This document shows positions 33,072 to 41,360 of a stretch of 64,000 nucleotides of DNA, piece after piece. How positions within the stretch are numbered: position 1 is the stretch's first letter; the number at the start of each line of letters is the position of its first letter. The translations under genes were made by a program, and so were the position numbers. Location: contig JAWLHK010000002.1 in NCBI GenBank assembly GCA_041690355.1, positions 62,001-126,000 of the forward strand, in the 5' to 3' direction. Below the pieces are notes generated by a model that saw only the letters and a list, made by a program, of their open reading frames with translations, searched no databases and was not told where the DNA came from. The DNA is from JAWLHK01 sp041690355 [NCBI: bacterium] (GTDB lineage Bacteria > J088 > JAWLBW01).

Positions 33072-34472
33072 TCAGTCGTCGCCGGCCAGCCGGTTCAGGC
33101 CGTTGAGGGCGGCCAGCCGGTAGAGCTCCGACAGGGTCGGGTAGTTGAAGACCGTCTCGACGAAGTAGTCGACCGTCCCCTGGAACGCCATGACCGTCTG
33201 GCCGGTGTGAATCAGCTCGCTGGCCCGCTCGCCGAAGATGTGAACGCCGAGCACCTTGCGGGTCTCGCGGTGGAAGATGAGCTTCAGCAGCCCCCAGGTG
33301 TCGCCGTTGATCTGCCCGCGCGCCGTCTCGAAGTAGTGGGCGATGCCGATTTCGTACGGGATACCGGCGGCCATCGCCTCATCTTCGGTCTGGCCCACCA
33401 TGCTGATCTCGGGAATCGTGTAGATGCCGTAGGGGAGCACGTGGCGCAGGCCCGACGGGGCGGGGAGCTCGTCGAAGGCCTTGAGCGCCGCGATGCGCCC
33501 CTGGTCGGTCGACGTCGACGCGAGCGAGGGAAACCCGATGACGTCGCCCACGGCATAGATGTGCGGCTGCTCGGTCTGGTAGTGCTCGTTCACCGTCAGG
33601 TAGCCGCGCGGCGTGACCGAGAGCCCCGCGGCCTCGAGCCCCATGCCTTCGGTGTTGCCGGTGCGCCCCATGGCGAAGAGCAGCTTCTCGGCCGAGATCT
33701 CGCGTCCGTCACTGAGCACGCAGAAGGCGCGGTTGTCGTGGATGCCGATTTCGCCCACGGTCTCTTCGAGGCGCAGAATCGCCCCGCGGCGGCGGAAGTA
33801 GGAGGCGAGCGAGTCGGCGATCTGCCGGTCGGTGAAGCGGACGAGCCGGTCGCGGCTTTCGATGATCGTGACGGCCACCCCGAGCGCGGCGAACATCGAG
33901 GCATATTCGCAGCCGATGACCCCGCCGCCGACGACGATCAGGCTGCGCGGGATGCGGTCGAGCGAGAGGATGGAGTCGCTGTCGAGGATGACCCGTCCGT
34001 CGAAGGGGATGGCCGGCGGGCGCACCGGATGGCTCCCCGTGGCGATCACGATTCGCTCTGCTTCGAGCGTGAGAGGCGGGCCGTCGTGCCGGAGCACGCC
34101 GATGCGGTTCGGCGCCTGAAAAGAGGCGAAGCCGGCGATCGTCTCGACCCCGTTGCGGCGGAACCGGGCGGCGACCTTGGTCGACTCGTTCTGAATGACC
34201 ACCTTCTTGCGGTACATCAGCTCGGTCACGCCGATGTCGCGCTTGAGGTTGACGCTCACGCCGTAGAGCGATCGCTGCTTGAATCCCGCCAGGTACACGG
34301 CGGTCTCGCGTAGCGTCTTCGAGGGTATCGTGCCCGTGTGGATGCAGGCGCCGCCGGGCAGGGGGTCGCGCTCGATCACGGCCACCCGTCTGCCGAGCTT
34401 GGCCGCGGCCAGGGCGGCCTGGACCCCGGCCGGCCCCGAACCGATGACCACCATGTCGTATGTCGTCTGCAT
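33072..34472 (-). CDS. sthA: Si-specific soluble NAD(P) transhydrogenase
   Basis: 466 aa from ATG 34472. The flavoprotein disulfide-reductase fold has FAD motif VVIGSGPAGVQAALAAAKLG, an NAD-binding Rossmann motif VVGGGVIGCEYASMFAALG, and AVGDVIGFPSLAS. The position of the redox disulfide reads GGACIHTGTIPSKTLRE, with one Cys of the pair absent, as expected for SthA-type transhydrogenases rather than lipoamide dehydrogenase. It reversibly exchanges reducing equivalents between NADPH and NADH. It follows the ABC permease gene by 19 bp in the same direction. Confidence 0.94.
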   Translation of the reverse strand: MQTTYDMVVIGSGPAGVQAALAAAKLGRRVAVIERDPLPGGACIHTGTIPSKTLRETAVYLAGFKQRSLYGVSVNLKRDIGVTELMYRKKVVIQNESTKVAARFRRNGVETIAGFASFQAPNRIGVLRHDGPPLTLEAERIVIATGSHPVRPPAIPFDGRVILDSDSILSLDRIPRSLIVVGGGVIGCEYASMFAALGVAVTIIESRDRLVRFTDRQIADSLASYFRRRGAILRLEETVGEIGIHDNRAFCVLSDGREISAEKLLFAMGRTGNTEGMGLEAAGLSVTPRGYLTVNEHYQTEQPHIYAVGDVIGFPSLASTSTDQGRIAALKAFDELPAPSGLRHVLPYGIYTIPEISMVGQTEDEAMAAGIPYEIGIAHYFETARGQINGDTWGLLKLIFHRETRKVLGVHIFGERASELIHTGQTVMAFQGTVDYFVETVFNYPTLSELYRLAALNGLNRLAGDD

Positions 34473-34491
34473 CCGGCTTGCGCTCCGTGCC

Positions 34492-35283
34492 TCAGGATGC
34501 GGCCGCGACCGCTCGTCCCTGGAAGCCCCAGCGGGTGCGCACGACCCGGTCGAGCGCGCCGAACACGAAGCGGTCGAAGGCGAGCCCGACGGCGACGATG
34601 ACGAGCATGACGGCAAGGAGAAGGGCCGTGTCGCCCGCCGCGCGCCCGCTCGACAGCAGCTGGCCGAGGCTGGCGGTCGAAACGATCAGCTCGGCCCCCA
34701 TCAGGCTGCGCCAGGCGAAGCTCCACCCGAGCTTCAGGCCGGTGGCGATGGCCGGAAAGGCGGCGGGCAGAATGACCTGGCAGTACAGGCGGCAGCCGCG
34801 CGCGCCGAGGACCTCGCCCGCCCGGTAGTAAAGGGGGGGCACGTTGCGCACGGCGTCTTCGGTCGAAACGGTGATCGCCAGAAAGGAGCCCATCACGGTC
34901 ACGAACAGGATGGCCCCCTCGCCGGCGCCGAACCAGAGTAGCGCGAGCGGCAGCCAGCTGATGCTCGGGAGGGCCTGCAGCCCGCTCATGAGCGCGCCGA
35001 GCGTGTTCTTGACCGGACGGCTCGCGGCGAGCACGGTGCCGAGCACGACGCCGGCGCCGATGGACAGGCCGTAGCCGACGACGAGGCGCCGCAGGCTGGC
35101 CAGAAGCGCTTCGGGCAGGCGCCCCGAGCGCAGGCCCTGCGCCAGGGAGTCTGCGACGTCGGTGGGTGAAGCGAACAGGTTGCCCGTATAGCCGCCGAGC
35201 CGGAAGAAGCCGTCCCAGAGAACGAGCACGGCGGCGAGAAACAGGAACCGTTGCACCCAGACCTTCTGCAGCCACGTTGCCAT
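34492..35283 (-). CDS. SsuC/TauC-type ABC transporter permease, lone
   Basis: 263 aa from ATG 35283 (GGA 7 bp upstream); another ATG at 35295 lacks a ribosome-binding site. Six membrane segments, and the BPD_transp_1 core with FASPTDVADSLAQGL, QALPSISWLPLALLWFGAG and the EAA loop (AGEVLGARGCRLYCQVILPAAFP). Relatives move nitrate, sulfonate, taurine or hydroxymethylpyrimidine. No ATPase or binding protein is encoded nearby, so it must use partners from elsewhere. A 12-bp tandem repeat overlaps the two candidate starts. Confidence 0.86.
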   Translation of the reverse strand: MATWLQKVWVQRFLFLAAVLVLWDGFFRLGGYTGNLFASPTDVADSLAQGLRSGRLPEALLASLRRLVVGYGLSIGAGVVLGTVLAASRPVKNTLGALMSGLQALPSISWLPLALLWFGAGEGAILFVTVMGSFLAITVSTEDAVRNVPPLYYRAGEVLGARGCRLYCQVILPAAFPAIATGLKLGWSFAWRSLMGAELIVSTASLGQLLSSGRAAGDTALLLAVMLVIVAVGLAFDRFVFGALDRVVRTRWGFQGRAVAAAS

Positions 35284-35390
35284 AACCAGTTCCATAACCA
35301 GTCAATGTACCATAGTCGTCCCCTCGCGTCGCTTCCGTGGATACCGGCGGCGGGCGGCTGCTGGTACCCTGTAGGCTTGCAGAACCTGTC

Positions 35391-37502
35391 ATGGCTGAAC
35401 TGAGCGCACATCACCGGGCGGAACTTTTCGACCTGCTGGGCGAACCGATGCTCCCCGGGTCCGATGCCGAGCTGCGGGCCGTGCAGGAAAACCGGGTAAC
35501 CCGGCAGGCGCTCGTGCGGGCCCTCATCGAGATCAAAGGCGTGCACGGCGTGCCCGCCGCGGGCGAGTGGGCCGAGGCGCATCTCTTCGATCGCGTTCCG
35601 CTCGACCGGGCGCTCGCGTGGAACTTTCTGCCGCTGGTGGAACTGGACGGATGCGCCTATGGCATCGCTCCCGAGCGCGGCGCTCCGGATGCCGAGGCCC
35701 TCGCCACCGCCGGTCTGCGCCCCATGCCCGTGGGCACGCATCCCGATCTGCCCGCCCTCGTGCGGTCGCTCGACGAGGTGCTGCAGCGCTACCGCGTGGG
35801 GAACCGGAAGTTCGGCGAGTTTCTGGTCGCCGGCGGTTACGTCGACGCCGCCCAGGTCGAGCGGGCCGTCGCCTTCGCGGGTGAACACGGGCTGCGCCTG
35901 GCGGGCGCGCTGGTGCGCCTTCGCTTTCTGTCCGAAGAACTGGCGATCGAGCTGCTCGCGTCGTTTCTCGACCTCCCCTACTACGATGTCGCCCGCATTC
36001 TCGAGCTTGCCGACGCCGAGGTCGTGCGCTGCGTGCCGCGCAGCTTCGCCCGCGCCAACGCGATTCTCGCCCTGCGCCGCGAGGGCGAGGCCGTGCGCGT
36101 GGTCACGAGCCGCCCCGAGAACGTGCAGGTGCTCGACGACGTCGCCAAGGCCGCGCACGCCAGGCACGCCCACCTGGCCGTCGCCGGCGAAGTGGCCCTG
36201 CTGAACCTGCTCGATCTGTTTTACGAGGCTAATCCCGAAGACCGGATGCTCGTCGAGCTCCCCGGCGAGACCCCGGAGGCCGAAGCCCAGCGCGCCGACG
36301 TGCCGCGGCTGGTCGAGTACCTGCTGCTCACGGGGGTGCGGCGGCGGGCGAGCGACATTCACATCGAGTGCTACGACGACCGGGTCGAACTGCGCTACCG
36401 CATCGATGGCGTGCTGCACCCGGCCCCCGACGCGCCGCTCAACCTGCGTAACGTGCGCCCCGTGATCGCCGCCTTCAAGGTGGCGGCCGGCATGGACATC
36501 GCCGAACGCCGCCGCCCGCAGGACGGCGCGATCCGCCGCCGCTACCGCGAGGGGACGGTGGATTTTCGCGTCGCCGCGCAGCCGACCATCCGCGGCGAGA
36601 ATCTGGTGCTGCGCATTCTGAACCAGACGCAGAGCGTGCCCCGGCTTGCCGACCTGGGTTTCCCGTCGGGCACCCTCGATCGCTTCGAGCGCCTCATCCG
36701 CAATCCCCAGGGCCTCATCCTGCTGACCGGGCCCACCGGCTGCGGCAAGACGACCACCCTCTATTCCGTTCTGCAGCAGCTGCGCGGCATGGACGTGAAG
36801 ATCGTCACCGCCGAAGACCCGGTCGAATACGCCATCGACGGCATTCAGCAGAGCCAGGTGCACGACGCCATCGGCAACACCTTCAACCGCTTTCTGCGCG
36901 CCTTTCTGCGCCAGGATCCCGACGTCATCCTGATCGGCGAGATCCGCGATGCCGAGACGGCCGAGATGACGATCCGGGCGGCGCTCACCGGCCACCTGAT
37001 CTTCAGCACGCTGCACGTGAACGAAGCGGTCGGCGTCGTGCGGCGCCTCACCGACCTCGGCCTCGAATCCAACCTGATTTCGCAGACGCTGCTCTGCGTG
37101 GTCAGCCAGCGTCTCGCGCGCCGCAACTGCGCCCGCTGCGCCGCCCCCTACCAGCCCGATGCAGACCTGGTGGGGGAATTCTATCCGGAAGGCCTTCCGG
37201 CCGGCGCCACCTTCCGTAAGGGTACCGGCTGCCCGGCCTGCGACCACACGGGCTACCGCGGCCGGCTCGCGCTCGTTGAGTACTGGGAACCCGACGACGC
37301 CGTGCGCGCCCTGATCGATCGGCGTGCCGAGACCGAAGACCTGCGCGCGCAGGCCCTGGCCTCGGGCATGCACGTCCTCTTCGGCGATGCGCTTGAAAAG
37401 GCCGAAGCGGGGCTCACGACGCTCGAAGAGCTGGCCGCGGTCGTGCCGTTCGAGCAGATCGTCCGCTACCGCCGCGCCGTCCGTTTCCCGACACCGGCAT
37501 AA
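35391..37502 (+). CDS. GspE/PilB-type secretion or pilus assembly ATPase
   Basis: 703 aa, long for the family (usually 500-570). An N-terminal ~130 residues of unknown kind is followed by an MshEN domain (about 138-290, GNRKFGEFLVAGGYVDAAQV ... FLDLPYYDVARILELADAE) and the catalytic core: GPTGCGKTTTLYSV (Walker A), TAEDPVEY, LIGEIRDAET (Walker B) and HLIFSTLH. The C-terminal zinc-binding Cys set is NCARC ... GCPAC. It powers type II secretion or pilus extension, likely in concert with the GspLMN genes and the PilT-like protein elsewhere in the window. It starts about 107 bp from the divergent permease. Confidence 0.93.
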   Translation: MAELSAHHRAELFDLLGEPMLPGSDAELRAVQENRVTRQALVRALIEIKGVHGVPAAGEWAEAHLFDRVPLDRALAWNFLPLVELDGCAYGIAPERGAPDAEALATAGLRPMPVGTHPDLPALVRSLDEVLQRYRVGNRKFGEFLVAGGYVDAAQVERAVAFAGEHGLRLAGALVRLRFLSEELAIELLASFLDLPYYDVARILELADAEVVRCVPRSFARANAILALRREGEAVRVVTSRPENVQVLDDVAKAAHARHAHLAVAGEVALLNLLDLFYEANPEDRMLVELPGETPEAEAQRADVPRLVEYLLLTGVRRRASDIHIECYDDRVELRYRIDGVLHPAPDAPLNLRNVRPVIAAFKVAAGMDIAERRRPQDGAIRRRYREGTVDFRVAAQPTIRGENLVLRILNQTQSVPRLADLGFPSGTLDRFERLIRNPQGLILLTGPTGCGKTTTLYSVLQQLRGMDVKIVTAEDPVEYAIDGIQQSQVHDAIGNTFNRFLRAFLRQDPDVILIGEIRDAETAEMTIRAALTGHLIFSTLHVNEAVGVVRRLTDLGLESNLISQTLLCVVSQRLARRNCARCAAPYQPDADLVGEFYPEGLPAGATFRKGTGCPACDHTGYRGRLALVEYWEPDDAVRALIDRRAETEDLRAQALASGMHVLFGDALEKAEAGLTTLEELAAVVPFEQIVRYRRAVRFPTPA

Positions 37503-37516
37503 GGCGCATCGGGCAT

Positions 37517-37546
37517 TGCCCGCTGCCCCTGCGACGCGTTAGAATA
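37517..37546 (+). promoter_or_regulatory. Candidate sigma-70 promoter for the second phosphatase
   Basis: TTGCCC (37517-37522), 18-bp spacer, TAGAAT (37541-37546), about 37 bp upstream of the ATG at 37583. Confidence 0.5.
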
Positions 37547-37582
37547 CAGGCGCCCTGTTTTCCCTTTTCCTGTGAGTCGCCT

Positions 37583-38788
37583 ATGACCCGTTCGCAACTC
37601 GCACGCCTGGCGTGTGCCCTGACGCTGTTCGCCGCCTGCGACAACGCCGAAACTCCGGAATCCCGGCTGAAGAGCGGTCCTGACACGCCCACCGAAATCC
37701 GGCTGAGCTGGAACGACGATCCATCGACGACCGCCGCCGTCATCTGGCGCACCGAGAACGAGGTGCAGGCTGCCGGCGTGGAGTACGGAACGTCGTCTGC
37801 CTACGGGAACTTCGTTGCGGCCGAAAACTTCGAAATCAATGGCATTTCGGGTTTTTTCCACGAGGCGAAGCTGACCGGACTTGCCCCGGCCTCGCTCGTT
37901 CATTACCGGGTCGGCAGCAAGAGCGGCGTGAGCGAAGATCGCACCCTGCAGACCGGCCCCGCCCCCAGCGAAGACATGCCGTTCTCGTTCATTCTCATGG
38001 GCGACTCGCGCGCCGAGAGCGACATGTTGGGCATCGGCGCCCGCTATCCGGAGGTGCTTGCTCGCATCGCCGCCGAGAATCCGCTCCCCTCGTTCATTCT
38101 CGACTCGGGCGACTACACGAGCTTCGGCCAGTCTGAAGAGTGGGTGGACTGGCTGGCCGCCGTGCACGCGAGCGGGCTGGCGATCCCGCGGCTGACGACC
38201 TTCGGCAATCACGAGATAATCGAGAAGAACTACTACGGGCTCATGAGCCTGCCGCCGGAGAACGAGGAGAAGTTCTATGCCCTCGATTACGGACCGCTGC
38301 TCATCATCTGCCTGAACACGGGCTTCGGCGGGCTGCCCGCGGGGCAGCAGGCGTTTCTGCAGGAGACCCTGTCGAAGAGCACGGCGAAGTGGAAGCTCGC
38401 CTTCTTTCACATGCCGCCTTACAACGCCGGCAATCACTCCGACAGCGAGACGCGGTATGACGTGCGCGAACAGTGGGTTCCGCTGTTCGAGAAGTACGGC
38501 GTCGATCTGGTCGTCGGCGGTCACGACCACAACTACCAGCGTTTCGGATACCTCAAGGGCGGCAAGAAGGTGGCGGCCGGCGAAGGGCCGTTCTACCTGA
38601 TTTCCGGTGGCGCGGGCGCTCCGCTCTACGGGCCCGACGAGGCGAGCGAAGACCATCCGCTTCTCGATCCCGACGGGTTCCAGAAGCTCGAGCACTACGT
38701 GATGGCGACGCTCGACGGCAATACGCTCACGCTGCAGGCGAAGCGCCTCGACGGCACGGTGTTCGACACCGTCACCCTGACGAAGTAG
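37583..38788 (+). CDS. Second purple-acid-type metallophosphatase
   Basis: 401 aa, lipoprotein-like N-terminus (lipobox LFAAC, Cys20). A fibronectin-like N-domain (EIRLSWNDDPSTTAAVIWRT) leads to the catalytic motifs GDSRAES, DSGDYTS, FGNHEI, FFHMPPYN and VGGHDHNYQR. It is clearly related to the phosphatase at 24.9 kb but has Glu instead of Asp in GNHE and lacks the C-terminal sorting-like tail, being lipid-anchored instead. It is expected to hydrolyse phosphate esters at the cell surface. No Pho-box-like repeat was seen upstream. Confidence 0.87.
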   Translation: MTRSQLARLACALTLFAACDNAETPESRLKSGPDTPTEIRLSWNDDPSTTAAVIWRTENEVQAAGVEYGTSSAYGNFVAAENFEINGISGFFHEAKLTGLAPASLVHYRVGSKSGVSEDRTLQTGPAPSEDMPFSFILMGDSRAESDMLGIGARYPEVLARIAAENPLPSFILDSGDYTSFGQSEEWVDWLAAVHASGLAIPRLTTFGNHEIIEKNYYGLMSLPPENEEKFYALDYGPLLIICLNTGFGGLPAGQQAFLQETLSKSTAKWKLAFFHMPPYNAGNHSDSETRYDVREQWVPLFEKYGVDLVVGGHDHNYQRFGYLKGGKKVAAGEGPFYLISGGAGAPLYGPDEASEDHPLLDPDGFQKLEHYVMATLDGNTLTLQAKRLDGTVFDTVTLTK

Positions 38789-38792
38789 GCGT

Positions 38793-39149
38793 CTACTCGG
38801 CGACGGCCGGCTTCGCGCCGCCGCGACCGCCGTGCTTGAGCGGAATCTGCAGGCGCTCGACGACGCGCCCGCCGACCAGGTGCTCGCGCACGATCTCGCG
38901 TGCGTCGTCGGGCGTGGGCACCCGGTACCAGATGCCTTCGGGGTAGATCACGACCACGGGCCCGTACTTGCAGACGTCCAGGCAGCCTGCCTTGTTGGCG
39001 CGGGAGATCTTCTTGAGCCCGTGGCGCTTGAGCTCTTCCTTGAATACCTCGCGGATTTCCGTGCCGCCCCGGGCGCCGCAGCTCCCGCGCGGATCCGAAG
39101 GGTCGCGTACGTTCTCACAGACGAAGACGTGGTATTGCAGGTCGGCCAT
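38793..39149 (-). CDS. Thioredoxin-like [2Fe-2S] ferredoxin
   Basis: 118 aa. Four cysteines in the Shethna-type pattern (Cys11, Cys24, Cys56, Cys60; HVFVCENV, RGSCGARGG, AGCLDVCKYGPVVVIYP) place it in the thioredoxin-like ferredoxin family, related to the Aquifex and Clostridium proteins and to NuoE-like modules. It would carry single electrons in the cytoplasm. It is convergent with the phosphatase, with only a 4-bp gap. Confidence 0.92.
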   Translation of the reverse strand: MADLQYHVFVCENVRDPSDPRGSCGARGGTEIREVFKEELKRHGLKKISRANKAGCLDVCKYGPVVVIYPEGIWYRVPTPDDAREIVREHLVGGRVVERLQIPLKHGGRGGAKPAVAE

Positions 39150-39181
39150 GGTGCTTATGGTACCAGCTCTCTATCCCTGGT

Positions 39182-39216
39182 GATTGGGCATTGGCCATCG
39201 GCCATTGGGTATTTCA
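39182..39216. repeat. Heptamer repeat chain (CATTGGC type)
   Basis: Five successive 7-nt units: GATTGGG, CATTGGC, CATCGGC, CATTGGG, TATTTCA. Same period but different sequence from the chains at 5.2, 46.2 and 47.2 kb. It begins about 33 bp upstream of the ferredoxin ATG. Confidence 0.75.
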
Positions 39217-39346
39217 ACGGTGGATGCAACCCCCCCCCGCGGCTGCCCCCCTCCCGGGGATTCCGCCATGTGCGGCACTGTGCTGCAATGGACGTGGAGT
39301 GACCGTGACTGGTCCCGCACATTGTCTACCCTGAGAGGATGAAGCC

Positions 39347-39547
39347 ATGAAGAAGCTGATGATGACGCTGGCCGCCGGGGCGTTTCTGATGACCGCCGCC
39401 TGCGAACGCCAGCAGGGAGCCCAGGAACAGCAGGGCATGGAGCAGCAGGAGCCCATGCAGCAGGAACCGATGCTGCCCGAAGAGCAGCAGGCGCAGCCGT
39501 TGGAGGAGCAGAGCCCCGAACAGCAGGCTGCTCCCGAAGGGCAGTAA
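39347..39547 (+). CDS. Small Gln/Glu/Pro-rich lipoprotein
   Basis: 66 aa, with GAGAGGATGAAG as ribosome-binding site. Signal peptide MKKLMMTLAAGAFLMTAAC with the lipid Cys at 19; the mature 47 residues are almost only Gln, Glu, Pro, Ala and Met (EQQGMEQQEPMQQEP). No family recognised. A good terminator follows, so it is a single-gene transcript. Abundant small low-complexity lipoproteins of this kind are common in diderms, function unknown. Confidence 0.8.
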   Translation: MKKLMMTLAAGAFLMTAACERQQGAQEQQGMEQQEPMQQEPMLPEEQQAQPLEEQSPEQQAAPEGQ

Positions 39548-39581
39548 GGCCGCTTCGCAATCTGCGCAGGCTGGGAACTAT

Positions 39582-39641
39582 GGGGCCCGCCCGGTTCTGC
39601 CCCCTTCGTGGGCGGCGGATCGGCATGCGGGCCCCCTTTTT
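39582..39641 (+). terminator. Rho-independent terminator with long stem
   Basis: GGGGCCCGC (39582-39590) pairs with GCGGGCCCC (39627-39635), followed by CTTTTT. The 36-nt loop contains a smaller hairpin (GCCCccttcgtGGGC). Confidence 0.72.
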
Positions 39642-39727
39642 ACGCCCACTGCCCGCAAAGCCTGCTAGGATCTAGGGAAGGGGACCGCCCGCTCGACCGG
39701 CGGTCACCCGCAACCCGAGGAGATTGC

Positions 39728-40216
39728 ATGGCCGACGCGGATACCATCGAAGGGCGCACGCTCCCGTCCCTGACCCTTCGCGCAACCGACGGCAGCGAGG
39801 TGCGGATCCCCGACGCCTTTCGGGGCGCCTGGACGGTGATCTACACCTATCCGAAAGACGACACGCCCGGCTGCACGAAAGAGGCCTGCTCCTTCCGCGA
39901 CAACAAGGCCGAGTTCGAGAAGATCGGTGTGCGCATCTACGGCGTGAGCCTCGACGACGTCGCGTCGCACCAGGCCTTCGCCGAGAAGTTCCACCTGAAC
40001 TTCCCGCTCCTTGCGGATACGGATCATCAGCTTTCCGACGCGCTCGGCTCCTACGGCGAGCAGGAGTTCCGCGGCATGAAATACAAGGGGCTCTCGCGCG
40101 ACACGTTCCTCATCGATCCCGAGGGGCGCATCCGGCGCGTGTGGCGCAAGGTCGATCCGGTCACGACCATGGGAGAAGTCTATGAAGAAGCCGTTCGGCA
40201 GCAGAATGCCGGCTGA
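39728..40216 (+). CDS. bcp: Peroxiredoxin of the Bcp/PrxQ type
   Basis: 162 aa from ATG 39728, GAGGAG 6 bp upstream. The thioredoxin-like peroxiredoxin has its peroxidatic Cys49 and resolving Cys54 in YPKDDTPGCTKEACSF, the arrangement of atypical 2-Cys Bcp enzymes. It reduces hydrogen peroxide and organic hydroperoxides in the cytoplasm. Its 3' end overlaps the next gene by 35 bp. Confidence 0.96.
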   Translation: MADADTIEGRTLPSLTLRATDGSEVRIPDAFRGAWTVIYTYPKDDTPGCTKEACSFRDNKAEFEKIGVRIYGVSLDDVASHQAFAEKFHLNFPLLADTDHQLSDALGSYGEQEFRGMKYKGLSRDTFLIDPEGRIRRVWRKVDPVTTMGEVYEEAVRQQNAG

Positions 40217-41057
40217 TCTGGGTACTGCGTTTCTTGTGCTTGGCCTCCTTCTGCTCCCCGCGACGGCGGGCGCGCAGGGGATCGCTGAAGGCGCCGCTCC
40301 GGACGCGGCTGCGGATACCGCCCCTGCCGCAGAGGCGCCGGCTCCCGAGGTGCGAATGGGCACGCTGCTCATCCGCGCCGAGATCCCCGAGGCCGAAGTC
40401 TTCGTGAACGGCGAACGGGTCGGGCGGACGCCGGTCGAAGTCACGGTGCCGCTGGGGGAACACCGGATCGAGGTGCGCGGCGACGGCCTGCGCGGCGAGC
40501 GCGTGGTGTCGCTGCGCTCAAGCCGGCGGGAGGTGAGCGTCCCCTTCGGCTCGCTTGCCTACCCGATCGGCATCGGGGTCGACGGCGCCCTCGGCTTCCG
40601 CGGCGATTCGGCCCTGACGCATTACGGGCTGTCGCTTTCCTACCACCTGTTGCAGCAGGAGCTCGGCGTCGTCATCGACCGGTTCTCGATTCAGGGGGAT
40701 CCGAACGACCTTCAGTTCCGCGGCTGGATGGCCCGCTTCGAATACACCTGGGTCCCCTGGCGCAACCGGGCGGGCAACGTGTTCGTCGAGCCGCTCAAGC
40801 CGCGCGCCCGCCTGAACGTGGCCCGCAGCACCGAACTTTCCGTCTCGCTTCCGGGCGGAACCCGGGCCGAGGATACCATCGCGGCGCTCGGCGCGGGGCT
40901 TGCCCTCGGGGCCGAAGTGCGCGGCGACCACTTCGGCATTGAACCGAGCCTCTACTACGACGTCTACTTCCAGCGTTCACTCACCGTCGGTCCCACCCAG
41001 CTGCGCCCGCCGCTGGACAACGGGGGGCTGAACCTGCGCGCGAAGGTGTATTTCTAG
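40182..41057 (+). CDS. PEGA-domain outer-membrane beta-barrel protein
   Basis: 291 aa. Signal peptide (FLVLGLLLLPATAGAQ), a Pro/Ala linker, a PEGA domain at about 60-115 (GTLLIRAEIPEAEVFVNGERV, GRTPVEVTVPLGEHRIEVRG) and a C-terminal ~170-residue region rich in alternating strands that ends in aromatic ...RAKVYF, as outer-membrane barrels do. PEGA domains are thought to bind cell-wall or surface polymers. The last base pairs of bcp encode its first residues. Function unknown. Confidence 0.78.
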   Translation: MKKPFGSRMPADLGTAFLVLGLLLLPATAGAQGIAEGAAPDAAADTAPAAEAPAPEVRMGTLLIRAEIPEAEVFVNGERVGRTPVEVTVPLGEHRIEVRGDGLRGERVVSLRSSRREVSVPFGSLAYPIGIGVDGALGFRGDSALTHYGLSLSYHLLQQELGVVIDRFSIQGDPNDLQFRGWMARFEYTWVPWRNRAGNVFVEPLKPRARLNVARSTELSVSLPGGTRAEDTIAALGAGLALGAEVRGDHFGIEPSLYYDVYFQRSLTVGPTQLRPPLDNGGLNLRAKVYF

Positions 41058-41360
41058 GGCGAAGCGCCCGATTTCCGGCGACCAACAGCGCTGCGCGAAT
41101 GCCTGGTGCCCGATGGTCAACGAAGCAAGAACTATTCGCAGCGTTCCGGCAAATCGGCAATTGCCGACCGTCGTACTTCTTCAATGACGGTCAGCGTTGG
41201 CGGATTTGAGGGCCTGAGTGCATCTCACTACGGCCTGGCCCAGGTGACCCTCGAGTGCAGCCGGGCGGGTCTTGCGCAGCTTCGGTATCAAGCCCAAGGA
41301 CGTGAAGGAGATACGGAGGGCAACCTTACCATCTGGGCGATCGCAAAGATCGGCGCTTGG
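41058..41360. other. Gene-free 303-bp stretch at the edge of the catabolic cluster
   Basis: Contains a short hairpin right at the PEGA gene stop (GGGCG, 3-nt loop, CGCCC at 41057-41069) that could be a weak terminator, and a 12-bp palindrome CGGCAATTGCCG (41155-41166) next to CCGGCAAATCG, which matches the heptamer-repeat family. An ORF of 97 codons on the plus strand (41106-41399) has no recognisable features and overlaps the 3' end of the next gene; I do not call it. Confidence 0.5.

Noticed and set aside
33072-34472. Dihydrolipoamide dehydrogenase
   Set aside because: The redox-active site has lost one cysteine (ACIHTGTIPSK), which fits the SthA transhydrogenase and not lipoamide dehydrogenase.
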